Below are positions 53,069 to 62,844 of a stretch of DNA of 64,000 nucleotides, in pieces. The stretch is taken from assembly GCF_012958305.1 (NCBI RefSeq), contig NZ_JABBYO010000015.1:1-64000 (forward strand), written 5' to 3'. The stretch is from Tautonia rosea. GTDB lineage: Bacteria; Planctomycetota; Planctomycetia; Isosphaerales; Isosphaeraceae. The notes beneath the pieces were generated by a model. It did no database searches. It was not told where the DNA came from and saw only the letters and a list, made by a program, of their open reading frames with translations. The position numbers were made by a program, and so were the translations under genes. The stretch's first letter is position 1, and each line of letters begins with the position of its first letter.

Positions 53069-53983
53069 TCAGCCTGCCTGTTCATCCCTTGGGAGTGAAA
53101 AATTGAAAAGATCACGGTCAAACCTCGTATACGATTCGTAGTCAAGGAGGTTGTAGAGCTCGCTCCGGGACTGCATCACGTCAAGTAACTCGCGTTGAGT
53201 TCCGTGTTCGGCAACCAGACGTAGTCCGGACTCGACTGCGTGCATCGCGAGTCGAAGCGGAGTCACCGGATAGAGCACGATATTGTAGCCGAGATTTCGG
53301 AGTGTTTTGATGTCGAGAAGTTCGGATTTTCCGAATTCGGTCATGTTCGCAATCAATGGGGCGTCGATTGCCTTCCGGAAGTGCTCAAATTCTTTCCGAT
53401 TCATGAGAGCTTCAGGGAAGATGGCATCAGCTCCGGAGTCCAGGTAGTGCTGGGCTCGCTCAATGGCGCCGTCGAGCCCTTCAGAGGCTCGGGCGTCGGT
53501 ACGAGCGATCAAGAGGAAATTGGGATCACGACGCGCCTCGGCCGCAGCTCGGATTTTCTGAACCATTTCATCGGGAGAAACGAGCTGTTTGTAGTCGAGG
53601 TGACCGCAACGCTTCGGATTGCGCTGGTCTTCGAGATGACAACCGCTCAAACCAAGATCTTCGAGAACCTGAATGGTTCGCGCTGTGTTCAACGGTTCCC
53701 CAAAGCCGGTGTCAATATCGACAATCGCTGGAAGGTTTGTGACTCGGGCGATTGTATGACTGCGGGCGGAAACCTCGCTCAGAGTGGTCAGACCGATATC
53801 CGGCAAGCCAAGGTCGGCAGCGAGCACCGCGCCGGAAAGATAGATTCCCTCGAAGCCGAGTCTCTCGATCATCAGGGCCACGAGCGGGGAGAACGCTCCA
53901 GGAAAGCGGAGGAGATCACCTTGCTCGAGCGAATGCCGAAGCGTTTCCCGTTTTTGAGCGGGAGTCTGATGGGCGTGGAGCAT
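53069..53983 (-). CDS. prpB: 2-methylisocitrate lyase
   Basis: 304 residues of the isocitrate-lyase/PEP-mutase family. GAFSPLVALMIERLGFEGIY near the N-terminus, DIDTGFGEPLNTARTIQVLE (metal-binding Asp) near 93, and the active-site loop QRNPKRCGHLDYKQL near 122 (KRCGH). It splits 2-methylisocitrate into pyruvate and succinate. Its ATG shares one base with the stop of prpD (TGATG), so the two are translationally coupled. Confidence 0.95.
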   Translation of the reverse strand: MLHAHQTPAQKRETLRHSLEQGDLLRFPGAFSPLVALMIERLGFEGIYLSGAVLAADLGLPDIGLTTLSEVSARSHTIARVTNLPAIVDIDTGFGEPLNTARTIQVLEDLGLSGCHLEDQRNPKRCGHLDYKQLVSPDEMVQKIRAAAEARRDPNFLLIARTDARASEGLDGAIERAQHYLDSGADAIFPEALMNRKEFEHFRKAIDAPLIANMTEFGKSELLDIKTLRNLGYNIVLYPVTPLRLAMHAVESGLRLVAEHGTQRELLDVMQSRSELYNLLDYESYTRFDRDLFNFSLPRDEQAG

Positions 53984-55500
53984 CAGAAAATCCCTTTCTG
54001 AGAGTCGCTCGCGGTTCCGAGGCGATCGGCAGGGACTTCGATCGAAAGTTGGTCAAGCTCGCCAGGTGTGAGGTCTTCGAGCTGAAGACAGGCATTGAGA
54101 AATCGTTCAGATTCGTTCGAATCCACGATGTCCTGAGTCAGTCGTCGGTACTTCTCAAGATAACCGTCTCGCGAAAAGGGGCGACGACCTCGCGAATGGG
54201 CGTGGGCGACTTCGAGTTGTTCAGAATACAACTGACCATCCTTCATTCGGATCTCGACCCGAGCGCCAAAGGCCTTGCGATTTGGATCGGGATCATGGTA
54301 TCGAGCCGTCCAGGTCGGATCTTCCACCGTCGCAATCGTTCTCCAGAGCCGGACGGTTTCTGGCCGGGCTGCTCGCTCAGGAAGATAGCTGTCGACGTGA
54401 TGCCAACGACCGTCTTCCATCGCAACTGCGAAAATGTACATCAGGCTATGGTCAAGCGTTTCGCGCGAGGCGGAGGGATCGAACTTCTGGGGGTCTCCCG
54501 ATCCAGTCCCAATCACGAAGTGTGTATGATGGCTTGTGAAGATCCGAATTGACTCGATTCCTTCGAGATCCGGGATTTGTGTTCGCAACTCAAACGCGAG
54601 GTCGATCAGGGCCTGTGCCTGATACTCAGCCGAATGCTCTTTTGTGTACGTCTCCAGGATCGCCCGGCGCGGTTCGTCGTTGTCGGGAAGAGCGAGACAG
54701 TATTCGGCGTCGGGACCATTGAGGAAGCGGGCGATAACACTATCCTCGCCCTCATAGATCGGCGAGGGGCTGGTTTCTCCTCTCATGCAGCGATCAACCG
54801 CTTCAATGGCGAGCTTCCCTGCGTGCGCAGGTGCGTAGGCCTTCCAGGAGGAGATCTCTCCCTTTCGAGACTGTCGAGAGGTCACACAGACGTGAACGAC
54901 TTGCTGAATGGCCTGGTAGATCACCTCGCAATCAAGGCCGAGCATCGCCCCGATTCCGGCAACCTGTGCGGGGCCGAGATGGGCGATATGATCAACCTTG
55001 TGCTCGTGCAAGCAGATAGCCTTGACCAGTGCAACATGGACTTCGTAGCTCGCCACAATTCCGCGAAGCAGGTCCGCACCTGTTCGGTCGCATTGCTGGG
55101 CCACAGCGAGGAGTGGAGGAATCGAATCTGCCGGGTGGGCATAATCGGCCGCGAGAAACGTGTCGTGCATGTCCAGTTCGCGGACGGCGGTACCATTGGC
55201 CCAGGCGGCCCATTCGGCATGAACTCTTGCATTTCGGGGAAGCCCGAATATGGTGGCTCCCAGGGGTCGAGGGTGGGCCATCGCCTGGTGTCGGGCGGTG
55301 ATCACCGGTTTTCGAGCGAGGGCCGCACAGGCAACCCCTGCATTATCGATCAGGCGATTGATGACCATGTCCACCACCTCTTCATCCGGTGGGGGAGTTG
55401 TGGCAGCTGCACGAGCAAGGTTCCAGGCAAGTTGCTCTGATCGGTCAGGAGTCTGGGAGGAAGGGTAAACTCGAACTCGAATCGCGTGCATGAGTTTCAA
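53983..55500 (-). CDS. prpD: 2-methylcitrate dehydratase (MmgE/PrpD family)
   Basis: 505 residues, normal for PrpD. Opening RSEQLAWNLARAAATTPPPD, then GATIFGLPRNARVHAEWAAW, ANGTAVRELDMHDTFLAADY near 105, and HIAHLGPAQVAGIGAMLGLD near 180; the C-terminal part contains FTSHHTHFVIGTGSGDPQKF. It dehydrates 2-methylcitrate to 2-methylaconitate. First gene of prpD-prpB-prpC. No acnD/prpF pair or PrpR-type regulator is adjacent, so hydration probably uses a housekeeping aconitase. Confidence 0.93.
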   Translation of the reverse strand: MKLMHAIRVRVYPSSQTPDRSEQLAWNLARAAATTPPPDEEVVDMVINRLIDNAGVACAALARKPVITARHQAMAHPRPLGATIFGLPRNARVHAEWAAWANGTAVRELDMHDTFLAADYAHPADSIPPLLAVAQQCDRTGADLLRGIVASYEVHVALVKAICLHEHKVDHIAHLGPAQVAGIGAMLGLDCEVIYQAIQQVVHVCVTSRQSRKGEISSWKAYAPAHAGKLAIEAVDRCMRGETSPSPIYEGEDSVIARFLNGPDAEYCLALPDNDEPRRAILETYTKEHSAEYQAQALIDLAFELRTQIPDLEGIESIRIFTSHHTHFVIGTGSGDPQKFDPSASRETLDHSLMYIFAVAMEDGRWHHVDSYLPERAARPETVRLWRTIATVEDPTWTARYHDPDPNRKAFGARVEIRMKDGQLYSEQLEVAHAHSRGRRPFSRDGYLEKYRRLTQDIVDSNESERFLNACLQLEDLTPGELDQLSIEVPADRLGTASDSQKGIF

Positions 55501-55835
55501 TCACATCGAGAGAGTGCCGGCCCCGAGTTTGGCGAAGCCGCCTCAGAGCCCCTGGTGAGTCGCAAGGAAGCGACCTCATCATAAGATAGCCCTCCCCGAG
55601 CTGATAGTGGTCCCTCGACAACTTGAACAGACCGATTCAATCGAGGATGGATGATCCGAGATTCGCTCAAACTTCATGAGCCATCAGCAATAGGGTTCGG
55701 TATCCTGGTGGCTCGTCGCGATGCGAGGCTGGGTCGATCCGGAAAACCGGAACTCGAAACGGTATCGCGTTACAGTGAATCATGAATGTGAAGAATTTCA
55801 CAATTCACTTCGATGGCAGTTATCGGGACTCAACC
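55501..55835. other. Divergent intergenic region before the PhoD gene
   Basis: About 335 bases between prpD (minus strand) and the PhoD-type gene (plus strand), so it should hold both promoters. No strong promoter, hairpin or gene was recognised. The PhoD frame is open from 55782 but the first 18 codons do not look like part of an export signal. Confidence 0.35.
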
Positions 55836-57428
55836 ATGCTCGATTTGAGACATCTCCGGAACGCGGCTCAATCCGAAGGTGGCGTGTCGCGTCGACTTTT
55901 CCTGTCCTACTCTTCGGCCCTCGCTGCGGTACCGCTGTTGGGTACCCGTGTCGAGGGGCGAGTGCTTCGACGAGTCTCGTTTGATCGCGACCCGTTCACC
56001 GTGGGTGTGGCTTCGGGTGATCCTGATGCGAATGGTGTGGTTCTCTGGACGCGGCTGGCGCCCGATCCTCTGACACCGGACGGTGGGATGTCTCGCGATC
56101 TGATTGAAGTGCAGTGGGAGGTCGCGACGGACGATGCCATGCAAACGATTGTGCAGCGCGGCACGACTATCGCCACGCCACAACTCGCACATTCGGTGCA
56201 TGTTGAGGTTGATGGGCTCGACTCGGACCGTTGGTACTGGTATCGCTTCCGAGTGGGTGAAGCTGAGAGCCCGATCGGTCGGACACGAACGATGCCAGAG
56301 CTGATGGACCTGCCCGACCAGTTACGATTTGCCTTTGCCTCCTGTCAGCATTATGAGTCGGGGCTGTACACGGCGTACGAACATATGGCAAACGACGATC
56401 TCGATCTCGTTTTCCATCTTGGTGATTATATCTATGAAGGGGCTGGTCGTGATGGGCAGGTTCGGAAGCATGAGGGTCCGGAGATCCAGTCCCTCGCTGA
56501 TTATCGAATCCGCCATGCGCAGTACAAGTCGGACCCAATGCTGAAAGCCATGCACCAGGCTTGTCCCTGGGTCGTCACCTGGGACGACCATGAGTTTGAC
56601 AACAATTGCGCTGCCGACATCTCGGAAGAAGCTGGGGTAGACCCGGTTGAGTTTCTGTTCAGACGAGCGAACGCCTATCAAGCGTATTATGAAATGATGC
56701 CGCTTCGCCGCCGCTCGTTACCTCAAGGCCCGCACATGCAACTGTTTCGAACAGTTACCTTTGGGAGGCTCGCGAATTTCCAGGTACTCGACACTCGTCA
56801 GTATCGTTCGGACCAGCCGAACAACGACCGACCCAGTCCTTTAAACGAGGCAGCACTGGATCGTCGAAACACCTTGCTGGGGGATCACCAGTACGGCTGG
56901 CTTCAGTCTTCCCTGCTCGAATCAGGATCAATCTGGAATGTGCTGGCGCAGCAGGTGATGATGGCGATGGTCGGATTCCCGACCGACGACGGTCAGATCG
57001 TTCACTCGATGGATCAGTGGCCCGGGTATGCGCACGAACGCATGGCCCTCATGCGATTCCTTCAAGATCGCAACGTTCCCAATCCTGTTGTGCTCACAGG
57101 CGACATCCACTCGAACTGGGCCAACGATCTTCGAGTCGATGATCGTGAAGACGATACCCCGATCGTGGCGAGTGAGTTTGTGTGCACCTCGATCTCAAGC
57201 GGCGGAAATGGCCGAGCGACCATTCCGAATCTGGAAGAACGACTTGCCATGAACCCTGCGGTGCGATTCTTCAATGCCCAGCGCGGCTATGTTCGATGCA
57301 CCGTGACTCCTCAGTCCTGGCAAAGTGACTACCAGGTTGTCGAGGAAGTGACCAAGCCCGGAGCTCCGGCAGTGACAAAGGGCTCATTCGTCGTCGAGGC
57401 TGGCAAGCCTGGAATTGAGCAATCCTGA
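55836..57428 (+). CDS. phoD: PhoD-type alkaline phosphatase/phosphodiesterase
   Basis: 530 residues from the ATG at 55836; an in-frame ATG at 55782 is possible. The leader VSRRLFLSYSSALAAVPLLG is twin-arginine-type. An N-terminal Ig-like PhoD domain (DPFTVGVASGDPDANGVVLW) precedes the catalytic part: LRFAFASCQHYESGLYTAYE, LDLVFHLGDYIYEGAGRDG, WVVTWDDHEFDNNC and PVVLTGDIHSNWANDLRVDD, all with the metal-binding Asp, Asn and His. PhoD enzymes bind Fe and Ca and release phosphate from mono- and diesters outside the cell. No Pho box identified. Confidence 0.92.
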   Translation: MLDLRHLRNAAQSEGGVSRRLFLSYSSALAAVPLLGTRVEGRVLRRVSFDRDPFTVGVASGDPDANGVVLWTRLAPDPLTPDGGMSRDLIEVQWEVATDDAMQTIVQRGTTIATPQLAHSVHVEVDGLDSDRWYWYRFRVGEAESPIGRTRTMPELMDLPDQLRFAFASCQHYESGLYTAYEHMANDDLDLVFHLGDYIYEGAGRDGQVRKHEGPEIQSLADYRIRHAQYKSDPMLKAMHQACPWVVTWDDHEFDNNCAADISEEAGVDPVEFLFRRANAYQAYYEMMPLRRRSLPQGPHMQLFRTVTFGRLANFQVLDTRQYRSDQPNNDRPSPLNEAALDRRNTLLGDHQYGWLQSSLLESGSIWNVLAQQVMMAMVGFPTDDGQIVHSMDQWPGYAHERMALMRFLQDRNVPNPVVLTGDIHSNWANDLRVDDREDDTPIVASEFVCTSISSGGNGRATIPNLEERLAMNPAVRFFNAQRGYVRCTVTPQSWQSDYQVVEEVTKPGAPAVTKGSFVVEAGKPGIEQS

Positions 57429-57516
57429 TCGGACTCACGTTGTCTGAGTTGAAATGCTGCGTTCCCTGCAAAACGATCCCTGACCAGAATCCTCACGAGT
57501 GAGTCGCGCCGGGATC

Positions 57517-57543
57517 CCCCCGTTTCTCTATGGGAGACGGGGG
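57517..57543 (+). terminator. Terminator between the convergent PhoD and NIPSNAP genes
   Basis: CCCCCGT (57517-57523) pairs with ACGGGGG (57537-57543), loop 13 bases, followed by TTT. It lies about 90 bases after the PhoD stop and 20 before the end of the opposing gene. Confidence 0.6.
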
Positions 57544-57563
57544 TTTGCGGATTCCTTGTGTGA

Positions 57564-58406
57564 TCACTTCAAGGGGCTAAACTCAGTGGGAACGAGCATC
57601 CAACGCTCGACCGAGGCGGCGAGCGGTACTCCATCGGGTTGGCTTGCCTCGCGAACCTGATTCCAGATCGGGTCACTGCGGAATGACTCCCAGGCATTCA
57701 GCGCTCTGGGATAGCTTGGGTGAGCGAGAAAATAGATCAAGGTGGTGTCGGCCCCCTGGTCGCTCTCGATCGGCATAGTATAGAGGATGTTGGTCATGCC
57801 ATGCTTCGAGAACAATTCCATGGTGTGTTCACGAAACCTTTTGTTCAACTCATTGAGCTTTCCGGGACTTGCGAGATAACGTCTCAGCTCGAACAGTCTC
57901 TCCTCTTCGACCGAGTCAGTCGAGGTCTTCGCCTGATCATTCGAGGTGTCGGACTGTGCTGAACGTCCGCCAATCCCGGGAAGCGCCGGGCTATAGTCAG
58001 TCGGGCCGAGATAAACGGTTTCCACACCAGAAACTACCGTGCCGTGAATACGTTTCTCTCGCTCGAATGCGTTGATCCAGTCGGGATCGGTTGCAAAGTT
58101 CTTCCAGCACAGTTCCGCGGCCCGCATGCTCGGGAAACCGACAAGATAGACGAGGCGCTCGTCTCCGTCGTCCGATTCATGGGGTGTCCAGGCGCCAATG
58201 AGCGTAATGTCATGTCGCTCGAACAAGGGGAGGTTGACCCGTTGGAACCGCTCGACCAGGACCTCGAGTTTCTCTGGTGCTGTGGTGTACGAGCGAAGTT
58301 GGAAAGTCATCACAGGGTCTTCCTCTGCCGTCGCGGAACAAAGCCCCAGGTTGATGGCTGCCAGCGTGCACGAGGTCAGGATCATGAAGCGGGTCATTGG
58401 AAACAC
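57564..58406 (-). CDS. Secreted protein with two NIPSNAP domains
   Basis: 280 residues with a signal peptide (RFMILTSCTLAAINLGLCSA). Two NIPSNAP-type ferredoxin-like domains can be aligned by eye: MTFQLRSYTTAPEKLEVLVE near residue 33 with LVYLVGFPSMRAAELCWKNF, and LFELRRYLASPGKLNELNKR near 170 with LIYFLAHPSYPRALNAWESF. A short polar linker joins them. NIPSNAP proteins have no settled enzymatic function; double-domain secreted forms are common in planctomycetes. Stands alone. Confidence 0.87.
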   Translation of the reverse strand: MFPMTRFMILTSCTLAAINLGLCSATAEEDPVMTFQLRSYTTAPEKLEVLVERFQRVNLPLFERHDITLIGAWTPHESDDGDERLVYLVGFPSMRAAELCWKNFATDPDWINAFEREKRIHGTVVSGVETVYLGPTDYSPALPGIGGRSAQSDTSNDQAKTSTDSVEEERLFELRRYLASPGKLNELNKRFREHTMELFSKHGMTNILYTMPIESDQGADTTLIYFLAHPSYPRALNAWESFRSDPIWNQVREASQPDGVPLAASVERWMLVPTEFSPLK

Positions 58407-58614
58407 CTCCCCGTAGTTATCGATACCGTTGACCGTTCTATCCTGCCTGTGGATTGGAGGTCAAGCAGACGAAGAAATTGGAGTTGGGAACGAGGACGGA
58501 GAACGAATCACGGCCCGGCAAGCCAGTGACCTGCCGGGACCAGGGTGTGTCATCTGCCCGTTTCAGGCGGCGACGAATGTCTAAAGCAAGCTCTTCGCGG
58601 CCATCGATCCCCAC

Positions 58615-59820
58615 TTATCGAGATGGGTCGAGACGATCGTCGGAGGAGGCATCGCGATTCGAGGGAGTAGGTTGTTCACCCTGGAGGATCCCGAGCGCAT
58701 CCCAGTCCAGTTCATCGAACGCTCCCGTGGGATCGCCGAAAGATTCCTCGGATTTCGACGAAGTGGATCCAGGCAATTGGCCGTTATACTGTTCTTGCAA
58801 TGAGCGGTAGAGCTGGGCGAACTTCGGGTACAACTCCTGTCCATAAACGGCCTTCTCCTCTGGATTCTCGGCGGCACCGAACTGCAGGTTGTAGAATCTC
58901 ATAAAGTCCAGAAGTGTAGGTAACATGACCTGGTCGACATCTGCAGACTTGTCGATAACTTGTTTAACCTCAGGTTCCTCAAGCATGGCGATCATGGCTG
59001 CCTGGGCTTTCAGGTGCCTGAGGGATTCCGCAGCCGTCGGACCTTCAATCTCCGCCTGTTGGATGCTTCGACACATCTCGCCAAGAACATCCCGGGCCTG
59101 AGTTAGCAATTCGGTCGGCACCGACTCTCCCTCGGGAACGTCGAGGATATTCTCGACAATCTCCTCGTAACGGCTGCGAAGAGGAGCCAGAGGCTCGGCG
59201 CGGAGTGCCGTTGGCCACCCAGGACCCTCTGAGGTCAATCGGCGCAAGGAGATCGCAGTTCCTCGGTGGGTAAACATAAAGGGAATCTTTTGAATCGTCT
59301 TTCCGGGAAGGGTGAGATTTTCGGCGGCATCCCGGATGACCGAGTTCGGAATGGCAGGGTTATCAATGTCGTAAAGCATGGCGTTGAGTGCATCGCCAGA
59401 TTCAATCTCCTGAGGGTTCGGGTCATCTGTCCGACGCTCTCTCAACTCTTTGCGAGCTTCATCGACACGTTCTTCTCTCGCTTGTCGCTCTGCTTCAGAT
59501 CGTAACCGGTGAAGCCTCGCTGACTGATACAGATACTCATTGAGTTCGATGAACGACTGGGTGCGAACTGCATCGGCCTGGGCAGATCGGAGATCACCGG
59601 CTCCCAGTCCGGCAGCAAAGGCTCCCATGCCCCGGAAACCACTTCCAACGACGGTGTTGCCGCCCCATCCACCCCAGCCGTACCCCCCATAATACCCTCC
59701 AGGTACGACTTGACTGTACGCTGCTGACGAGAGAACCAAAGGCAGCAACGCAACGAGTAAAGCCGCGAGTCGGGAGACCCGAGGACGCCTGGACCGTCCG
59801 GTCAGGAATTGATTCGTCAT
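58615..59820 (-). CDS. Secreted protein of unknown function, Gly/Tyr-rich start and helical body
   Basis: 401 residues from the ATG at 59818-59820, giving a signal peptide (VSRLAALLVALLPLVLSSAA). The mature protein begins with a Gly/Tyr/Trp-rich stretch (GGYYGGYGWGGWGGNTVVGS) and continues as a mostly helical, charged protein with a coiled coil around residues 90-130 (RLHRLRSEAERQAREERVDE) and a polar Ser/Asp-rich tail. No known domain. It is divergent from the PRC-barrel-like gene at 60125 across about 300 bases, so the two may share control. Confidence 0.72.
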   Translation of the reverse strand: MTNQFLTGRSRRPRVSRLAALLVALLPLVLSSAAYSQVVPGGYYGGYGWGGWGGNTVVGSGFRGMGAFAAGLGAGDLRSAQADAVRTQSFIELNEYLYQSARLHRLRSEAERQAREERVDEARKELRERRTDDPNPQEIESGDALNAMLYDIDNPAIPNSVIRDAAENLTLPGKTIQKIPFMFTHRGTAISLRRLTSEGPGWPTALRAEPLAPLRSRYEEIVENILDVPEGESVPTELLTQARDVLGEMCRSIQQAEIEGPTAAESLRHLKAQAAMIAMLEEPEVKQVIDKSADVDQVMLPTLLDFMRFYNLQFGAAENPEEKAVYGQELYPKFAQLYRSLQEQYNGQLPGSTSSKSEESFGDPTGAFDELDWDALGILQGEQPTPSNRDASSDDRLDPSR

Positions 59821-60124
59821 CTCTGAAGGCTCCATGCGTGGTCGATCGAATTCCATGCGTCTTGGTGATCGCAGGACTGAGCTGAGTGATCAACGCATCC
59901 GCAAGTCGTATGCCGAAAGCCAGTGAGAAGGATTCGATGCTCTCGCCACGCGAAGGCCATTTCAGAGTGGAACAGAAGATGCAATTCATTGGTTGGTCCT
60001 GCCGCAGATCGGATCAGTGCTTTCGACTTTCACCGAACGTGGAGCCATTGGTCCGATCCGACCGAGCCTAGACGACATCAGTGGTCAGGGCACCAACCCA
60101 AAACTCATGAGGAGAGAAACAGAG
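59821..60124. other. Divergent intergenic region between two secreted-protein genes
   Basis: About 300 bases. Both flanking genes point outwards, so promoters must lie here, but no clear hexamer pair was found. GGAG at 60111-60114 is the ribosome site of the plus-strand gene. Nothing else recognised. Confidence 0.35.
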
Positions 60125-61027
60125 ATGTCATTCAACGCACGATTGATCGCCGCTTCATGGATTGTTGGAGTCCTCGGTACCAGTGTCTCCTTTGGCCAGG
60201 TCATTGAGGAACGGCCTGCGTCTCAGCGAGGCGGACAGGTGTCAGAGGCCCCGTCACCCTTGACGAATACTCAATTGACGACAGAGAATCCGCAAGCGGG
60301 AATTCGTCGCATCAGCGATCTATTGAGCGGAGAGGCCAGAGGGCCTGGCGATGAAGGCCGAATTGCCGCCATCAGTGATTTGATCATGGATGGCCAGGGA
60401 CGACCACACTACGTTCTGCTCAGCCGAGGCGGCCTTGCCGGTGTGGGTGGAGAAAAAATTGCGGTTCCGTTTCCTGTTGGAACCTTCGTTCAAGCTGATG
60501 ATCACCATTGGCACTATCAATTGAGCATGACCGGTGATCAGCTTGATCAGGCGCCGACCCTGGAAGAAGGTTCGCTTGCTCCTCTGCGTGATCCGAACTG
60601 GGTCCGGGCCAATCATCAGTTCTTCACCGCGGACGTCGCCGGAGATGAAGCCGGTACCGGAGACGACGCCTTCCTGTTCCGAGCCGAGGCACTCACCGCC
60701 ACGGACGTCTTTGGTCAGTCCGGTGACAACGCGATCGCCAGTGTCGACAACGTGATTCTCGGCCCTGACTTCCGCGCGACTTACGCGATCCTTGGTAATG
60801 GTGGGGTTGCCGGCATTGGAAAAAACCAGGTTCCTGTCCCATTCTCCATGCTCCGACTCAATGCCGAAGCCGACGATGATCGATATACGCTCGTCGTTAG
60901 GGTGGAGACAACGGAAGAACGCTTGCAGAGCGATCGCGCCCCGAGGCTCGATGGCAATGATGAGCGCATGCTCGACCCGACCTTCCTTGATCGAGTTCAC
61001 GAATTCTTTGGTGTTGACCCCTCGTGA
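60125..61027 (+). CDS. Secreted protein with two PRC-barrel-like domains
   Basis: 300 residues from the ATG at 60125 (GGAG ten bases upstream), opening with a signal peptide (FNARLIAASWIVGVLGTSVS). Two similar segments are present: GRIAAISDLIMDGQGRPHYV LLSRGG in two parts with VGGEKIAVPFPVGTFV (about 78-125), and AIASVDNVILGPDFRATYAI LGNGG in two parts with GIGKNQVPVPFSMLRL (about 205-250). This pattern (short beta-barrel, conserved Asp-containing strand, then VPF) is that of PRC-barrel domains, usually found in RNA-processing or photosynthesis proteins. Secreted forms are common in bacteria but their role is unclear. Ends just before the strong terminator at 61108. Confidence 0.75.
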   Translation: MSFNARLIAASWIVGVLGTSVSFGQVIEERPASQRGGQVSEAPSPLTNTQLTTENPQAGIRRISDLLSGEARGPGDEGRIAAISDLIMDGQGRPHYVLLSRGGLAGVGGEKIAVPFPVGTFVQADDHHWHYQLSMTGDQLDQAPTLEEGSLAPLRDPNWVRANHQFFTADVAGDEAGTGDDAFLFRAEALTATDVFGQSGDNAIASVDNVILGPDFRATYAILGNGGVAGIGKNQVPVPFSMLRLNAEADDDRYTLVVRVETTEERLQSDRAPRLDGNDERMLDPTFLDRVHEFFGVDPS

Positions 61028-61107
61028 TCTGAGTTGTCTACCAAGGCGCGGGAGCCCAGGCTGATCCTCATCGTGTCCAGCACGTCAGTCTGACTGGACG
61101 AGACTCG

Positions 61108-61139
61108 CACCGCTGGATCGATCAGTCGATCCAGCGGTG
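61108..61139. terminator. Bidirectional terminator, 14-bp perfect hairpin
   Basis: CACCGCTGGATCGA (61108-61121) and TCGATCCAGCGGTG (61126-61139) pair perfectly with a 4-base loop, followed on the plus strand by GTTTGATTT. It separates the convergent genes ending at 61027 and 61230. Confidence 0.85.
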
Positions 61140-61229
61140 GTTTGATTTCGACTTGATAGCCAACAGAGCCTTGAATGATCGTCTAAGTAGATCGTCCAGT
61201 AAACACATAAAGGAAAAAATTCCTATTTA

Positions 61230-62546
61230 TTAGGATCGGCCGATGCCGTAATATGTGAATCCATGTTCGGTCATGCGTTCTGGGTCGTACAGGTTGCGTC
61301 CGTCAAAGACGACAGGATTTCGTAGCAAACGGTGCATGATCTCGAAGTCTGGATTTCGAAACTCGTTCCATTCGGTCACGATTGCCAGGGCATCAGCCTG
61401 ATTGAGGCAATCGTAGGGGCGTTCACAGAAGGTCACCCTGTCGCCGTAAATCTCTTGGACGTTGGGCATCGCCTCCGGGTCGTGAGCACGAACCGAGGCC
61501 CCGGCCGCGAGCATTGCGTCAATGAGCACCAGGGCGGGGGCTTCGCGAATGTCGTCGGTCTTTGGTTTGAAGGCCAGTCCCCAGACGGCAATCGTTTTCC
61601 CTTTCAGTCCTTCCACACCCCCAAAATACTCCGTCACCTTGCGAGGCAGGACGGTCTTTTGTGCTTCATTGACCAGATCCACCGCTTCCATCATGAGACT
61701 GGGCATCTCCTTCGAACGGGCCATGTGCACCATCGCTCGAACGTCTTTCGGGAAGCAACTGCCACCGTAACCCACCCCTGGGTGAAGGAAGTGAAACCCA
61801 ATTCGTTGATCGTGGCCGATTCCTCGGCGCACGTCGTTGATGTCGGCCTGATAGGCTTCGCAGAGGTTCGCCATTTCGTTGATAAAGCTGATTTTCACAG
61901 CCAGCATGCAGTTGGCCACGTACTTGGTCATTTCTGCCGATTCGGGAGACATGACCAGAAACGGCCGGTCTGTTCTCAAGAAAGGTGCATACAGTTCATG
62001 AAGTTTTTCGGCAACTTCGGGGTTCCGAACACCAATCACGACACGGTCGGGCTTGGTGAAATCCTCGATTGCAGCTCCTTCCTTCAAGAATTCAGGGTTG
62101 CTCGCGACGTGAAAGGGAACGTCGGTCAACTGCGACATTCGACGGGCCAACTCCGCATTCGTTCCGACCGGAACCGTACTTTTAATCACGATCGTCTTGG
62201 ATTCATCATCCGCTGAGAGATGGCGAGCGATTTCCTCTCCAACAGCCCAGACACCGCCAAGGTTCGCCCCGCCATCATCCCCCTGAGGGGTACCGACGGC
62301 GATGAAGATCAGTTCCGCGTCAGCGATCCCTTCGGCCAGGCTGGTCGTGAATTTCAGGCGACCATCCTTGAAATTCCGATGAACCAGCTCACTTAAGCCC
62401 GGCTCGTAAATCGGGATTCGACCCTGGCGCAAGCCAATGATCTTTTCTTCAACCTTGTCAACACAGACCACGTCGTTGCCACTGTCGGCCAGGCAAGTAC
62501 CCTGAACCAGTCCGACGTATCCGGTGCCGATGACGGCGATCTTCAC
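61230..62546 (-). CDS. ugd: UDP-glucose/GDP-mannose dehydrogenase family, UDP-glucose 6-dehydrogenase
   Basis: 438 residues. NAD-binding [20 protein letters not shown] at the N-terminus, [20 protein letters not shown] near 130, the substrate-loop [20 protein letters not shown] near 157, and the catalytic Cys in [19 protein letters not shown] near 258. It oxidises UDP-glucose to UDP-glucuronate for exopolysaccharide or lipopolysaccharide. The sequence is of the bacterial UDP-glucose type, including [20 protein letters not shown]. Stands alone; no sugar-transferase genes adjacent. Confidence 0.95.
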   Translation of the reverse strand: MKIAVIGTGYVGLVQGTCLADSGNDVVCVDKVEEKIIGLRQGRIPIYEPGLSELVHRNFKDGRLKFTTSLAEGIADAELIFIAVGTPQGDDGGANLGGVWAVGEEIARHLSADDESKTIVIKSTVPVGTNAELARRMSQLTDVPFHVASNPEFLKEGAAIEDFTKPDRVVIGVRNPEVAEKLHELYAPFLRTDRPFLVMSPESAEMTKYVANCMLAVKISFINEMANLCEAYQADINDVRRGIGHDQRIGFHFLHPGVGYGGSCFPKDVRAMVHMARSKEMPSLMMEAVDLVNEAQKTVLPRKVTEYFGGVEGLKGKTIAVWGLAFKPKTDDIREAPALVLIDAMLAAGASVRAHDPEAMPNVQEIYGDRVTFCERPYDCLNQADALAIVTEWNEFRNPDFEIMHRLLRNPVVFDGRNLYDPERMTEHGFTYYGIGRS

Positions 62547-62844
62547 GGCGATCCGTCCTCATTTGATGTGGAGCAGGAGTGACCCGGTCCTCGGTGGATC
62601 GTGGAGAGATCCGAAACCGCGCGGTCCGGACGATTCATCTTGAGAGAGTATAGGACGTCTTGCGGAAATTGATGAACCGAGCGTCCCTTCTTCCCAGAAG
62701 TTCATCGAGTCCGAGACGATTCCTTGCATCAGACTCGTTCGATCTTCTGGGTGTCCGGGCATTATCGGACAGCGATGATGATCCGGCAACCCCTGTTGGA
62801 TCGCCTGTCAAGTGGGAGCATTGTCAGGGGGAGATAAATGACCA

